Below are positions 36,264-45,487 of a DNA stretch of 64,000 nucleotides, in pieces; positions within the stretch are counted from its first letter, which is position 1; each line of letters opens with the position of its first letter. The DNA lies in assembly GCA_964348755.1 (NCBI GenBank), contig CAYGDW010000009.1:1-64000 (forward strand), written 5' to 3'. The notes under the pieces were generated by a model, which was not told the DNA's origin, searched no databases, and was given only the letters and a program-made list of their open reading frames with translations. The DNA comes from UBA7960 sp964348755. Its GTDB lineage: Bacteria > Bacteroidota > Bacteroidia > Bacteroidales > UBA7960. A program made the position numbers and the translations under genes.

Positions 36264-36337
36264 TAATGGATTTTATATTCCTGTCCAAATTTTTTAGGCC
36301 AGTAAAAAATTACCCTCTTTTGTGAAGGCTAAATGTG

Positions 36338-36345
36338 TATTTTTG
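36338..36345 (+). promoter_or_regulatory. -7 element TATTTTTG (sucC)
   Basis: It matches TAnnTTTG and lies 68 bases before the sucC ATG, leaving a leader of about 60 bases. Confidence 0.55.
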
Positions 36346-36413
36346 TTTCCTTTCAGCTATTTTAGCAATATTAATTTTTTAGGAAAGAATTAATTTCATC
36401 AAATAAAGGGAAT

Positions 36414-37610
36414 ATGAACCTTCACGAATATCAGGGAAAAAACCTTTTAAGGAAGTATGGGGTGCCAGTGGCCGAGAGTATTTTGATAGAAGATGCGGGG
36501 CTTGCCGCAGGTGCGGCACGTGATTTGGAAAAATTAACAGGTATAAAGATTTGGGCCGTGAAAGCCCAGATACATGCCGGTGGCCGAGGCAAGGGAGGCG
36601 GTGTAAAAATTGCCCGCACGGTTGAAGATGTAGTAAATTATGCCAACCAAATAATTGGCATGCAACTGGTTACACCCCAAACCGGACCTCAAGGAAAGCT
36701 GGTAAGGAAGGTGCTGGTAGAGCAGGGAATTTATTATTCGGGGCCGTCAGAGCCTAAAGAATTTTATTTCAGCATATTGTTAAACCGGTCCACTTCGCGC
36801 AACATGATAATGTACTCGCCACGCGGCGGCATAAATATTGAAGAAGTGGCCGAAGAAACGCCCGATCAGATATTTACTGAAGAAATTGACCCCCGGGTAG
36901 GTGTGCTGCCCTTTCAGGGCCGGCGAATTGCCTTTAACCTCGGCCTGAGTGGCGAAGCATTCAAAAAAATGGTAAATTTTGTTTCAAAAATATATCAGGC
37001 CTATATTGAAAATGATGCCACCCTGATAGAAATAAACCCGCTTTTCAAAACCTCTGATGATAAAATTTTGGTTGTTGACACCAAAATGGTAATTGACAAC
37101 AACGCACTGTTTCGCCACCCCGAAATTGCTGCCATGCGCGACATTAACGAGGAAGACCCCATGGAGGTTGAAGCCGGCCAGCACCAGCTGAACTATGTAA
37201 AACTGAGCGGAAACGTGGGTTGTATGGTAAACGGAGCAGGCCTGGCAATGGCCACAATGGACATTATAAAACTCAGCGGGGGCGAACCGGCCAATTTTCT
37301 CGATGTGGGCGGCTCGGCCAATGCTAAACGCGTAGAAGAAGCGTTTCGAATTATACTGAAAGACCCAAACGTGAAAGCAATACTGGTAAATATCTTTGGC
37401 GGAATAGTGCGATGCGACCGCGTTGCAAACGGCATTGTGGATGCCTATAAAAACATTGGCGAGATAAACCTGCCTATAATAGTGCGGCTGCAAGGAACCA
37501 ATGCCGAAGAAGCCAAACAAATTATCGACAATTCGGGGCTCAAGGTACATTCGGCAATTCTGCTTAAAGAGGCCGCCGACCTGATTGCCGAAGTACTTGC
37601 TGAGAAGTAA
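36414..37610 (+). CDS. sucC: Succinate-CoA ligase (ADP-forming) beta subunit
   Basis: The 398-residue beta subunit of succinyl-CoA synthetase carries an ATP-grasp domain (MNLHEYQGKNLLRKYGVPV, then HAGGRGKGGGVKI) and a C-terminal ligase-CoA domain (NFLDVGGSANAKRVEEAF, then NIFGGIVRCDRVANGI). It forms the nucleotide-binding half of the enzyme that interconverts succinyl-CoA and succinate in the citric acid cycle. The alpha subunit gene sucD, usually adjacent, is not within this window; gcvT follows 110 bp downstream with its own promoter. Confidence 0.95.
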   Translation: MNLHEYQGKNLLRKYGVPVAESILIEDAGLAAGAARDLEKLTGIKIWAVKAQIHAGGRGKGGGVKIARTVEDVVNYANQIIGMQLVTPQTGPQGKLVRKVLVEQGIYYSGPSEPKEFYFSILLNRSTSRNMIMYSPRGGINIEEVAEETPDQIFTEEIDPRVGVLPFQGRRIAFNLGLSGEAFKKMVNFVSKIYQAYIENDATLIEINPLFKTSDDKILVVDTKMVIDNNALFRHPEIAAMRDINEEDPMEVEAGQHQLNYVKLSGNVGCMVNGAGLAMATMDIIKLSGGEPANFLDVGGSANAKRVEEAFRIILKDPNVKAILVNIFGGIVRCDRVANGIVDAYKNIGEINLPIIVRLQGTNAEEAKQIIDNSGLKVHSAILLKEAADLIAEVLAEK

Positions 37611-37669
37611 ACCCAAATTAAGCAAAAATTGAGTCTGGCTTTCGACTTTTCATGAATCAGGGTAATTGG

Positions 37670-37677
37670 TAATTTTG
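37670..37677 (+). promoter_or_regulatory. -7 element TAATTTTG (gcvT)
   Basis: It matches TAnnTTTG, 43 bases before the gcvT ATG. Confidence 0.55.
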
Positions 37678-37720
37678 CGGCAGCCACATAAAATCAAATT
37701 ATTACCGAAAAATAATTTTA

Positions 37721-38824
37721 ATGAAAACTACTGTTTTTAAAGAGAAGCACGAGGCCTTGGGCGCCAAAATGGTGCAATTTGCTGGATTTTATATGCCGGT
37801 GCAATTCGAAGGTATTAACACCGAACACCAAACCGTGAGAAATGCCCTTGGTGTATTTGATGTATCGCACATGGGCGAGTTTTGGGTAGAAGGGCCAAAA
37901 GCCCTTGACCTGATACAGCGTGTCAGTTCAAACGATGCTTCGGTGCTTACCGACGGAAAAGTTCAATATTCCTGTTTTCCAAATGACCAGGGAGGCATTG
38001 TTGATGACTTTCTGGTTTACAGGTTTACTAAAGAAAAATACCTACTTGTGGTTAACGCGGCCAACATTGAAAAGGATTGGGCCTGGGTTAATAAGCATAA
38101 TACAACAATTGGTGCAATACTGAAAAATGCCTCCGACCAAATATCGCAACTGGCAGTTCAAGGCCCACTTGCCCTCAAAGCCATGCAAAAACTTACCCGC
38201 GAGTCTATTGAAGACCTGCCTTACTACACTTTTAAAGTAATGGAATTTGCAGGTGTTAGCAATGTTATAGTTTCTGCCACAGGATATACCGGGTCGGGCG
38301 GATGCGAAATTTACTTCGAAAACAAAGATGGAATAAAGATTTTTGATGCAGTATTAAAGGCCGGTGAAGAATTTGGCATTAAGCCTATTGGCCTGGCCGC
38401 CCGCGATACCCTGCGCCTGGAAATGGGTTTTTGCCTTTACGGAAACGACATAAACGACAACACCTCCCCTATTGAAGCCGGTTTGGGATGGATAACCAAA
38501 TTTGCCGAAGGCAAAGATTTCATTAACCGCGAAAACCTGCTGAAGCAGAAAACCGAAGGGGTGAGCAAAAAGCTGGTGGGTTTTAAAATGATTGATAAGG
38601 GCATTCCCAGGCAACATTACTCTATAGTAGATGAGGCCGGAAATATTGTTGGCGAGGTAACTTCAGGAACCATGGCCCCTTCGATCAAAGAAGCAATTGG
38701 TATGGGTTATGTAAAAACGGAACTCTCCAAAACAGGCACCATAATATACATTGAGGCAAGAGGCAAAACTTTTAAAGCCGAAGTGGTTAAACTTCCATTT
38801 TATAAAGGACAAGGACCATTGTAA
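37721..38824 (+). CDS. gcvT: Glycine cleavage system aminomethyltransferase (T protein)
   Basis: The 367-residue T protein releases ammonia and transfers the methylene group from aminomethyl-lipoyl H protein to tetrahydrofolate. Typical segments are FDVSHMGEF near residue 48, the folate-site region GGIVDDFLVYRF, TGYTGSGGCEIYF, and ARDTLRLEMGFCLYGND in the C-terminal half. Length is normal. No gcvH or gcvP is adjacent, so the system is split, as is common in Bacteroidota. Confidence 0.95.
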   Translation: MKTTVFKEKHEALGAKMVQFAGFYMPVQFEGINTEHQTVRNALGVFDVSHMGEFWVEGPKALDLIQRVSSNDASVLTDGKVQYSCFPNDQGGIVDDFLVYRFTKEKYLLVVNAANIEKDWAWVNKHNTTIGAILKNASDQISQLAVQGPLALKAMQKLTRESIEDLPYYTFKVMEFAGVSNVIVSATGYTGSGGCEIYFENKDGIKIFDAVLKAGEEFGIKPIGLAARDTLRLEMGFCLYGNDINDNTSPIEAGLGWITKFAEGKDFINRENLLKQKTEGVSKKLVGFKMIDKGIPRQHYSIVDEAGNIVGEVTSGTMAPSIKEAIGMGYVKTELSKTGTIIYIEARGKTFKAEVVKLPFYKGQGPL

Positions 38825-38938
38825 CAATTTTGGCAATTGTGCAAAAAAGCTGGTAAAGGCATTTTTTTAAGTGAAATGCTGCTCCGTGATGATGCATTTA
38901 ATTTTTCAGAGAGATATTTTGAATAAGGTTTGATAAAA

Positions 38939-39697
38939 ATGTACAGCGAAACCGGAAAAAATAGTGTGGAGGTGTGTTTTTCTCCTCTTTCGTGGCCTTT
39001 GTTCGATAGCGAAAATGCAGTAGTGGTTATAACTGATATTTTCAGGGCAAGCACAGCCATGGTTGCAGGCATTCACAATGGCGTAAGGAGCATTATACCG
39101 GTATCCGAAATTAGCGAAAGCGAAGACTACAAGGCCAGGGGCTTTATAGTGGCTGGCGAGCGCGACGGGAAAAAACTTGACTGCGCCCACTTTGGCAATT
39201 CTCCTTTAAATTTTATGGAACCCTACCTCAGGGGCCAGACCATTTGCATGAACACCACAAACGGCACACAAGCCATAAAAGCTGTAGCCCATGGCAACAA
39301 CGATGTGGTAATCGGGGCGTTTTTAAACATTAGTGCAGTAGCCCGGTTTGCCATAAATAAACAAAAACCTGTGGTAATTTTCTGTGCTGGTTGGAAAAAC
39401 CGTTTCAGCCTCGAGGATACCCTGTTTGCAGGGGCTTTGGTTGAGCAGCTGATAATGGCTGGTCGCGGCGATTTTTATACTAAGTGCGATTCGGCCATTG
39501 CCAGTGCCGACCTTTGGCTGCTTGCAAAGGGCAATCTGACAGAATACCTTGAAAAAGCCTCGCACCGGCACCGCCTTCGCCGCATGGGTCTCGACGATAT
39601 TATTGACTTCTCGCTTACTACCGACTTTACCACTGTGGTGCCAATTTTGCAAGGTATTGAATTGGTCAACGCCTCCCTTACAGGCTCCACAGGCTGA
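38939..39697 (+). CDS. ComB-type 2-phosphosulfolactate phosphatase family protein
   Basis: The 252-residue protein fits the ComB family: VVVITDIFRASTAMVAG near the N-terminus, the middle segment GERDGKKLDCAHFGNSP and MNTTNGTQAI. ComB dephosphorylates (R)-2-phospho-3-sulfolactate to sulfolactate in coenzyme M synthesis, but many bacterial relatives lie outside that pathway and their substrates are unproven. No comA or comC is adjacent. I start it at ATG 38939 rather than the TTG at 38930. The next gene begins 62 bp downstream and may be co-transcribed. Confidence 0.8.
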   Translation: MYSETGKNSVEVCFSPLSWPLFDSENAVVVITDIFRASTAMVAGIHNGVRSIIPVSEISESEDYKARGFIVAGERDGKKLDCAHFGNSPLNFMEPYLRGQTICMNTTNGTQAIKAVAHGNNDVVIGAFLNISAVARFAINKQKPVVIFCAGWKNRFSLEDTLFAGALVEQLIMAGRGDFYTKCDSAIASADLWLLAKGNLTEYLEKASHRHRLRRMGLDDIIDFSLTTDFTTVVPILQGIELVNASLTGSTG

Positions 39698-39759
39698 AGT
39701 GCTTGGCAGGTTGCCGGAAACTTATTATTTTTAGGGCCTTTAATCCACAATATTACTCA

Positions 39760-40752
39760 ATGCAACCTGCTAAAAAATACTTGCCAGCCATTATTTTCCT
39801 GCTCTTTTTTTGGCTCATTCCTCCGCTCGATGGGTACGGTTTTGGCTTTGTAGCCCACCGCAAGATAAACCGAATGGCCGTATTTACCCTTCCTCCCGAA
39901 ATGATTGGTTTTTTTAAAAAACACATAGAATACCTCTCGGAGCGAGCCATTGACCCTGACCGACGGGCACACGCCGTACCTGGCGAAGCCCCAAGGCATT
40001 ATATCGACATCGATCATTTCGGCGAAAACCCTTTTGAGCTTATGCCCCGCCGCTGGAACCTTGCAGTGGAAAAATTCTCCGAAGACACCCTTTTGTTGCA
40101 CGGTGTACTACCATGGCATGTTAATGTAATGATGGCCAGGCTTACCCGTGCCTTCGAGGAACGCGACATTGATCGCATTCTTTATACTGCAGCTCATATA
40201 GGGCATTATATAAGCGATGCCTGTACTCCCTTGCATACTTCTAAGTTTTACAATGGCCGCACTCCCGAACAACGCGGAATACATGCATTTTGGGAAAGCC
40301 GCATCCCCGAAATGCTGGCAGAGGAGTTTAATTTTATGGTGGGCCGCGCCCAATACCTAAATTCGCCACACGACCGGGTGTGGGAACTGGTCGAAATTAG
40401 TCACAACCAAGTAAATCGCATTTACGAGGTTTATGACAGCCTTATGCAGAACTATACACCCGACCGCATTTATTCGCACGAAATGCGCGGAATGGCTGGT
40501 AACAGGGTCTTTTCGCGCGAATTTACATTGGCATTTAACAATGGAATGAACAATATGGTTGAAGAACACATGCGCCTGGCCGTAAAATCGGTAGGAGATT
40601 TCTGGTTTACTGCCTGGGTAAACGCAGGACAGCCCGACCTTTATCAACTCGAAAAGAGAGCAATAAGCCGCAACCACCGCCGACAAATTGAACGCGAACA
40701 GCAATTATGGCAAAACGCAAACGAGCCTGTTGGCAGACCAAATCCTGATTAA
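39760..40752 (+). CDS. Zinc-dependent phospholipase C / S1-P1 nuclease-like protein
   Basis: The 330-residue product starts with a strong signal peptide (about residues 1-26). Its mature part has the His/Asp pattern of the phospholipase C / S1-P1 nuclease superfamily: FGFVAHRKIN, HYIDIDHFG, AAHIGHYISDACTPLH and GIHAFWE. These residues would hold a zinc cluster. Bacteroidota commonly encode such secreted proteins; whether this one cleaves lipids or nucleic acids is not clear. The start at 39760 is used since the longer frame adds 19 unconserved residues ahead of the signal peptide. Confidence 0.8.
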   Translation: MQPAKKYLPAIIFLLFFWLIPPLDGYGFGFVAHRKINRMAVFTLPPEMIGFFKKHIEYLSERAIDPDRRAHAVPGEAPRHYIDIDHFGENPFELMPRRWNLAVEKFSEDTLLLHGVLPWHVNVMMARLTRAFEERDIDRILYTAAHIGHYISDACTPLHTSKFYNGRTPEQRGIHAFWESRIPEMLAEEFNFMVGRAQYLNSPHDRVWELVEISHNQVNRIYEVYDSLMQNYTPDRIYSHEMRGMAGNRVFSREFTLAFNNGMNNMVEEHMRLAVKSVGDFWFTAWVNAGQPDLYQLEKRAISRNHRRQIEREQQLWQNANEPVGRPNPD

Positions 40753-40792
40753 AGAAAAACTAAATTTTTTCGAAAAGATACTCCCGTACCGT

Positions 40793-41230
40793 TTACTCCA
40801 TGTACTTCATGTTATAATGAAACAACAGGATAAAAAAACCGGTAATCAATAAAAACGGGGTTAGGGTTTTCATCAGCCAGAAAAACGGTACCTGAAGAAA
40901 AACAAAGGGCAGAATTACAAATAGCAACATGGAAACGGAAAATACCCAGTAGCCCTTTTTTATCTGGTTCCATATTTGAATAAGCCCCACAAAAGCCGTT
41001 ACTGAAAGCACAAAGCAAATAATTGAAAATACCAATCCGCTAACCGAATACCAGCTCAGGGGCATAATACCGGGCCTTACAAACTCGAGCAATTCATTTC
41101 TGAAGCCTCCTAAAACCATAAAAAACAAAGAGAAAATCAGCGTGAAACCGCCAAAAATAAAGGCCAGCACACAAAGCACTTTATACTGAAGTGGCCTATC
41201 TTGAAAGGATTGGATATACTCAGAAGTCAT
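40793..41230 (-). CDS. Hypothetical four-helix membrane protein
   Basis: The 145-residue protein has four strongly hydrophobic stretches (about residues 20-42, 60-85, 95-115 and 120-140) and a short polar N-terminus (MTSEYIQSFQDRPLQYKV), so it is an inner-membrane protein. No family motif is recognised. It has its own -7 element and lies between the PLC-like gene and hutH, probably as a single gene. Confidence 0.65.
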   Translation of the reverse strand: MTSEYIQSFQDRPLQYKVLCVLAFIFGGFTLIFSLFFMVLGGFRNELLEFVRPGIMPLSWYSVSGLVFSIICFVLSVTAFVGLIQIWNQIKKGYWVFSVSMLLFVILPFVFLQVPFFWLMKTLTPFLLITGFFILLFHYNMKYME

Positions 41231-41252
41231 AGCGCGAACAGTTAATTTGCTT

Positions 41253-41260
41253 CAAATATA
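41253..41260 (-). promoter_or_regulatory. -7 element TATATTTG (hypothetical membrane protein)
   Basis: The reverse complement matches TAnnTTTG, 23 bases before the ATG at 41230. Confidence 0.55.
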
Positions 41261-41321
41261 ATAAATATTTAAATGTCAACCAACCAAAGGATTACTTTCA
41301 TAAAAAAATTTTTATTTTCGA

Positions 41322-42824
41322 CTAACCAAAGTAATTGTCTGGGCGACGGTTTCCAATAAATTCGAGGGCTTTGACCATTTCATAATACATTACCTTATCG
41401 TCCTCAATAAACGGTACTGTTTTACGAAACTCATACAATAACTTTTGTAGCACCGGCGATGTTTTTTCGCTTTCGCGGAAAGCCATTGCCTGACTGGCAT
41501 TAATAAGTTCGATGGCAAGTATTTTCTGAATGTTTTCAACAATTTTAAGGGTTTTAACTGCAGCATTGGCACCCATGCTTACATGGTCTTCCTGCCCCTG
41601 GCTCGATTCGATTGAATCGACCGAGGCCGGGCTGCAAAGTTGCTTATTTTGGCTAACTATTGATGCTGCTGTGTATTGCAAAATCATAAGACCGGAATTG
41701 AGGCCCGGGTGAGCCACCAAAAATGAAGGAAGCTTGCGGGTGCCCGAAATAAGTCTGTAAACCCTGCGTTCTGAAATGTTTCCCAACTCGGCCAGTGCAA
41801 TTCCTAAAAAATCGAGGGTTATGGCCAGGGGTTGGCCATGAAAATTACCTGCTGAAATAATCAGATCGTCATCGGCAAAAAGCGTTGGATTATCAGTTAC
41901 AGCATTAATCTCATCCTCAAAAACCCCGGCCACATACCTTATGGCATCCTTGCTTGCGCCGTGTACCTGCGGAATGCAGCGAAACGAATATGGGTCCTGA
42001 ACGTGATTTTTTTTATGGTTTATAAGTTGGCTCCCATTTAGTATTTGCCTGAAACGAAGGGCTGTTTCAATTTGGCCTTTGTGATTTCGTACCTGGTGCA
42101 CCTGTTCAAAGAAAGGCTCAATGCGCCCATCGTACCCTTCGAGCGAAAGCGCCCCGATCAGGTCGGCCCATGTGCTTAACTCAAAAGCCTTAAGCAGGCA
42201 AAAGCTTCCGATGGCTGCCATAAACTGTGTACCATTGAGCAAGGCCAAGCCTTCTTTCGAGCCCAAATCGAGCGGTTGCCAGCCTTTTTCTGCCAATACT
42301 TCTGAGGCCGCCTTGCGCTTCCCATTATAATAAACCTCACCCATACCCAGCAAAGGCAACGAAAGGTGGGCAAGCGGCGACAAATCGCCCGAAGCACCCA
42401 ATGAACCTTGCTCGTAAACCACCGGCAAAATATCGTGGTTAAAAAAATCAATCAGGCGCTCAACCGTTTCGGGGCGAACGCCCGAATGGCCATAAGAAAG
42501 CGACTGAATTTTTAATAGCAGCATAAGCTTTACCAGCCCGGCATCAAGCTCCTGGCCCATTCCGCAGGCATGCGACATAACCAGGTTTTTTTGAAGTGTA
42601 CCCAGTTCTTCAACAGAAATGCTATGGTTGCAAAGCGAACCAAAACCCGTGGTTACCCCATAAATTGGGGCTTGCTGGTGCTTTACCTTTTCATCGAGAT
42701 ACTGACGGCATCTGGTAATTTTTTGCCTCGATATTTCTGACAAAGCAAGCTTTTTTTTCTGACCAATAATTTCTTTTAGGGTGCTGAGGCCGATACGCTC
42801 GGGGCTTATATGGTGAATTTCCAT
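41322..42824 (-). CDS. hutH: Histidine ammonia-lyase
   Basis: The 500-residue cytosolic enzyme deaminates histidine to urocanate. The residues that cyclise into the MIO cofactor are Ala144-Ser145-Gly146 in GSLGASGDLSPLAH, and the N-terminal YGVTTGFG segment is conserved. No other hut gene lies nearby. It begins 12 bp after the stop of hisS and so appears to be co-transcribed with the enzyme that uses histidine for tRNA charging. Some MIO enzymes act on Tyr or Phe instead, so a different aromatic substrate is possible. Confidence 0.88.
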   Translation of the reverse strand: MEIHHISPERIGLSTLKEIIGQKKKLALSEISRQKITRCRQYLDEKVKHQQAPIYGVTTGFGSLCNHSISVEELGTLQKNLVMSHACGMGQELDAGLVKLMLLLKIQSLSYGHSGVRPETVERLIDFFNHDILPVVYEQGSLGASGDLSPLAHLSLPLLGMGEVYYNGKRKAASEVLAEKGWQPLDLGSKEGLALLNGTQFMAAIGSFCLLKAFELSTWADLIGALSLEGYDGRIEPFFEQVHQVRNHKGQIETALRFRQILNGSQLINHKKNHVQDPYSFRCIPQVHGASKDAIRYVAGVFEDEINAVTDNPTLFADDDLIISAGNFHGQPLAITLDFLGIALAELGNISERRVYRLISGTRKLPSFLVAHPGLNSGLMILQYTAASIVSQNKQLCSPASVDSIESSQGQEDHVSMGANAAVKTLKIVENIQKILAIELINASQAMAFRESEKTSPVLQKLLYEFRKTVPFIEDDKVMYYEMVKALEFIGNRRPDNYFG

Positions 42825-42836
42825 TATCGTATAAAG

Positions 42837-44213
42837 TTATTGGGTGTGGGTAGTAAGGATTTCAATCAGTGCATCGACCGTCAATTGCTGCTGCTGACCA
42901 GTTCGCATATTTTTGAGCGAGTAAAGGCCCTGCGAAATTTCACTATCGCCTGCCATCAACACAAAGGGTATTTGGTTTTTGTCGGCATATTGCAATTGTT
43001 TTTTCATTTTGGAAACATCAGGATACATTTCGCAACTAATGCCAATTTGGCGAAGCTTTTGCAGCAAAGGAAGACAGTAGTTTAGCTCGCTTTGGCCAAA
43101 ATTTATTGCCAGTACCTTGGTAAACAACCCCAATTCTTGCGGGAAAAGACCCAATTCATTCATTACGTCGTAAATGCGGTCAGCCCCAAAAGAAATACCC
43201 ACACCCGAAACACCCGGCAGCCCGAAAATACCGGTAAGGTCGTCGTAGCGCCCCCCGCCACAAATGCTGCCCATATCCACATCAAGAGCCTTAACTTCAA
43301 TAATTGCACCAGTATAATAATTAAGACCACGTGCAAGGGTTAAATCTAGCTCAACAGGGCAAAATGTTGGCGTTGCAGAAATTACCTCAAAAACTTCACG
43401 AATTTCTTCAATTCCCTTTAGGCCAACCTCATAGGCAGAGAGAATGTCAGAAAGGACTTCAATTTTATGAATGTCAGAGCCTTTCAGTAATAAAACAGGC
43501 TGAAGTTTGTCAATGGCAGTTTGGCTAAGCCCGCGCTGAAGCAACTCTTCATTAACCTTTTGCAGGCCAATCTTGTCAATTTTGTCAATTGCAATGGTTA
43601 TATCGGTAAGCTTTTCGGCAAAACCAATATATTGGGCAATGCCGGCAAGAATTTTGCGATTGTTGAATTTAATTGCTACCCTAACGCCCAGCTCTGAAAA
43701 GATGCCGTCAATTATCTGAAAAAACTCAGCTTCATTTACCAGCGAGTCGCTACCTACCACATCAACATCGCACTGAAAAAATTCGCGGTAGCGCCCCTTC
43801 TGAGGCCGGTCGGCGCGCCACACGGGCTGTATCTGGTAGCGCTTAAATGGAAATGTAATCTGGTTTTGGTTCTGTACCACAAAGCGGGCAAAAGGCACGG
43901 TAAGGTCGTATCGAAGGGCCTTTTCGCAAATTTGGCCGGAGAGCTTGGCCGAATCTTTTGAAACCCAGTCAATTTCTTCGACTTTCGAAGCGAAATTTCC
44001 CGAGTTCAGAATTCTAAAAATTAGCCGGTCGCCCTCTTCGCCATACTTGCCCATTAGGGTCGAAAGGCTTTCCATGGCAGGGGTTTCAATGGGCTTAAAG
44101 CCATGCAATTGAAATACCCTTCTAATGGTATTAAATATCAGCTCCCTTCCCGCAATTTCAAGCGGCGAAAAGTCGCGCGTGCCTTTTGGTATGCCTGGTT
44201 TTTGAACGGCCAT
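42837..44213 (-). CDS. hisS: Histidyl-tRNA synthetase
   Basis: The protein (458 residues from ATG 44213) is a class II synthetase charging tRNA-His. Motif 2 reads KGRYREFFQCDVDVVG, the histidine-binding loop is ARGLNYYTGAIIE, and motif 3 has GGGRYDDLTG. The C-terminal anticodon-binding domain begins near residue 365. The open frame extends 29 codons upstream, but the family starts at MAVQKPGIPKGTRDFSP and a -7 element lies 24 bases before that ATG. hutH follows closely. Confidence 0.96.
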   Translation of the reverse strand: MAVQKPGIPKGTRDFSPLEIAGRELIFNTIRRVFQLHGFKPIETPAMESLSTLMGKYGEEGDRLIFRILNSGNFASKVEEIDWVSKDSAKLSGQICEKALRYDLTVPFARFVVQNQNQITFPFKRYQIQPVWRADRPQKGRYREFFQCDVDVVGSDSLVNEAEFFQIIDGIFSELGVRVAIKFNNRKILAGIAQYIGFAEKLTDITIAIDKIDKIGLQKVNEELLQRGLSQTAIDKLQPVLLLKGSDIHKIEVLSDILSAYEVGLKGIEEIREVFEVISATPTFCPVELDLTLARGLNYYTGAIIEVKALDVDMGSICGGGRYDDLTGIFGLPGVSGVGISFGADRIYDVMNELGLFPQELGLFTKVLAINFGQSELNYCLPLLQKLRQIGISCEMYPDVSKMKKQLQYADKNQIPFVLMAGDSEISQGLYSLKNMRTGQQQQLTVDALIEILTTHTQ

Positions 44214-44236
44214 ATTTTTAGTTGTATTTTGAATGG

Positions 44237-44244
44237 CAAAATTA
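44237..44244 (-). promoter_or_regulatory. -7 element TAATTTTG (hisS-hutH)
   Basis: The reverse complement matches TAnnTTTG, 24 bases before the hisS ATG at 44213, which supports that start. Confidence 0.6.
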
Positions 44245-44314
44245 CGCCCTTTTTTGCAAAAAGCCGGTCTAAAAATAAAATCACATTTAGCAAAACCCAT
44301 TGAACAAATTTTCT

Positions 44315-44322
44315 TAAATTTG
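44315..44322 (+). promoter_or_regulatory. -7 element TAAATTTG (NYN protein)
   Basis: It matches TAnnTTTG, about 120 bases before the ATG at 44443, which leaves a long AT-rich leader. Confidence 0.5.
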
Positions 44323-44442
44323 CTTTAGAAATTTTATAGCTATTTTTAGTTATATTCTTTAAGTTAAAATTCTTTAATCAAGTTTTTTATTCTCTGCAAA
44401 AACACAATTTATCAATTATTGATCCTAAATTATTAACCCTTT

Positions 44443-45366
44443 ATGGAAAGTAAAAACCGCCTGACACGGCTCGGGGTGTTTTATGATGGCAATTATTTTT
44501 TACATGTAAGCAACTATTATAACTACGTTCATCCTCGAAAAAGACGATTAAGTATATCAGGTTTGCATGATTTTATCAGGCATCAGGTTGCCGATGCCGA
44601 AGGAAGTGATTTTGAACTTTGTCATATTGTCGATGCCCATTATTTCAGAGGCCGCATCAATGCCCAGGAAGCAGCCCAAAGAGGAAACCAGCTTTATTAT
44701 GAAAGGGTTTTCGACGATATTTTAATGTCGGAGGGAGTGGTAACCCATTATTTCCCGCTAAAATCGTATTTTGGCAAGCGCGAAGAAAAAAGTGTAGATG
44801 TTTACCTTGCCCTCGAAGCCTACGAAAGGGCAATTTCCGGAAAAATAGATGTGTTGGTGCTGATCAGTTCCGATGGCGACTTTGTGCCCCTTATCCGCAA
44901 GGTAAATGCCATGGGGATAAGAGTAATGGTGCTTTGCTGGGATTTTGAGTTTACCAACGACGAAGGCCAGAAAATGGTTACACGCACCTCGCAGCAATTG
45001 TTAGAGGAAGTATCGTACCCCATTCCCATGCATGAACTCATAGACAATCGCCTCAAAAAAAATGACCCGGGCATAATCAGCCTCTTTGTACAGGAAGAAT
45101 TTTCAACGCCTTCGGCCAGCAGCAGCACCGAGGAAGAGGATAAATTTAACCGGATCGATCAGGACGAAGTGCATATCAGCGAGGTGCTAAGCCTCAAAAA
45201 CGGCTACGGTTTTATTAAATATCCAAACAACAACCTTTTCTTTCATTATACCGATGTACTCAATGTCGATTTTAACGAATTACTCACAGGAGATGAGGTT
45301 GAGTTTACCGTTGAACGAAAGTTTAATGGGCAGGATGTTGCCAAAAATGTTAGGAAAATAAATTAA
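44443..45366 (+). CDS. NYN-domain nuclease-like protein with C-terminal cold-shock domain
   Basis: Residues 8-190 form a LabA/DUF88-type NYN domain of the PIN-like nuclease fold. The acidic residues are in FYDGNYF (Asp15), EKSVDVYLALEA and ISSDGDFVPLIRK, so a metal site is plausible. Residues about 240-307 resemble a cold-shock/S1-like OB domain, with the RNP-like segments GYGFIKY and LFFHYTDV. The two together suggest an RNA-binding ribonuclease. The 307-residue protein has no signal peptide and stands alone between hisS and the convergent rtcB. Activity and target are unknown. Confidence 0.83.
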   Translation: MESKNRLTRLGVFYDGNYFLHVSNYYNYVHPRKRRLSISGLHDFIRHQVADAEGSDFELCHIVDAHYFRGRINAQEAAQRGNQLYYERVFDDILMSEGVVTHYFPLKSYFGKREEKSVDVYLALEAYERAISGKIDVLVLISSDGDFVPLIRKVNAMGIRVMVLCWDFEFTNDEGQKMVTRTSQQLLEEVSYPIPMHELIDNRLKKNDPGIISLFVQEEFSTPSASSSTEEEDKFNRIDQDEVHISEVLSLKNGYGFIKYPNNNLFFHYTDVLNVDFNELLTGDEVEFTVERKFNGQDVAKNVRKIN

Positions 45367-45487
45367 GTTGACCATTTTAAATAAACTGCGTCTAATTCAG
45401 ACCTTTTTAGATTAATGCTTCGACTGGTGCAACTCCATTAACGCATTAACCGATAATTAGTAATAAAAAGAGCAGTTTTAAGCAGTT

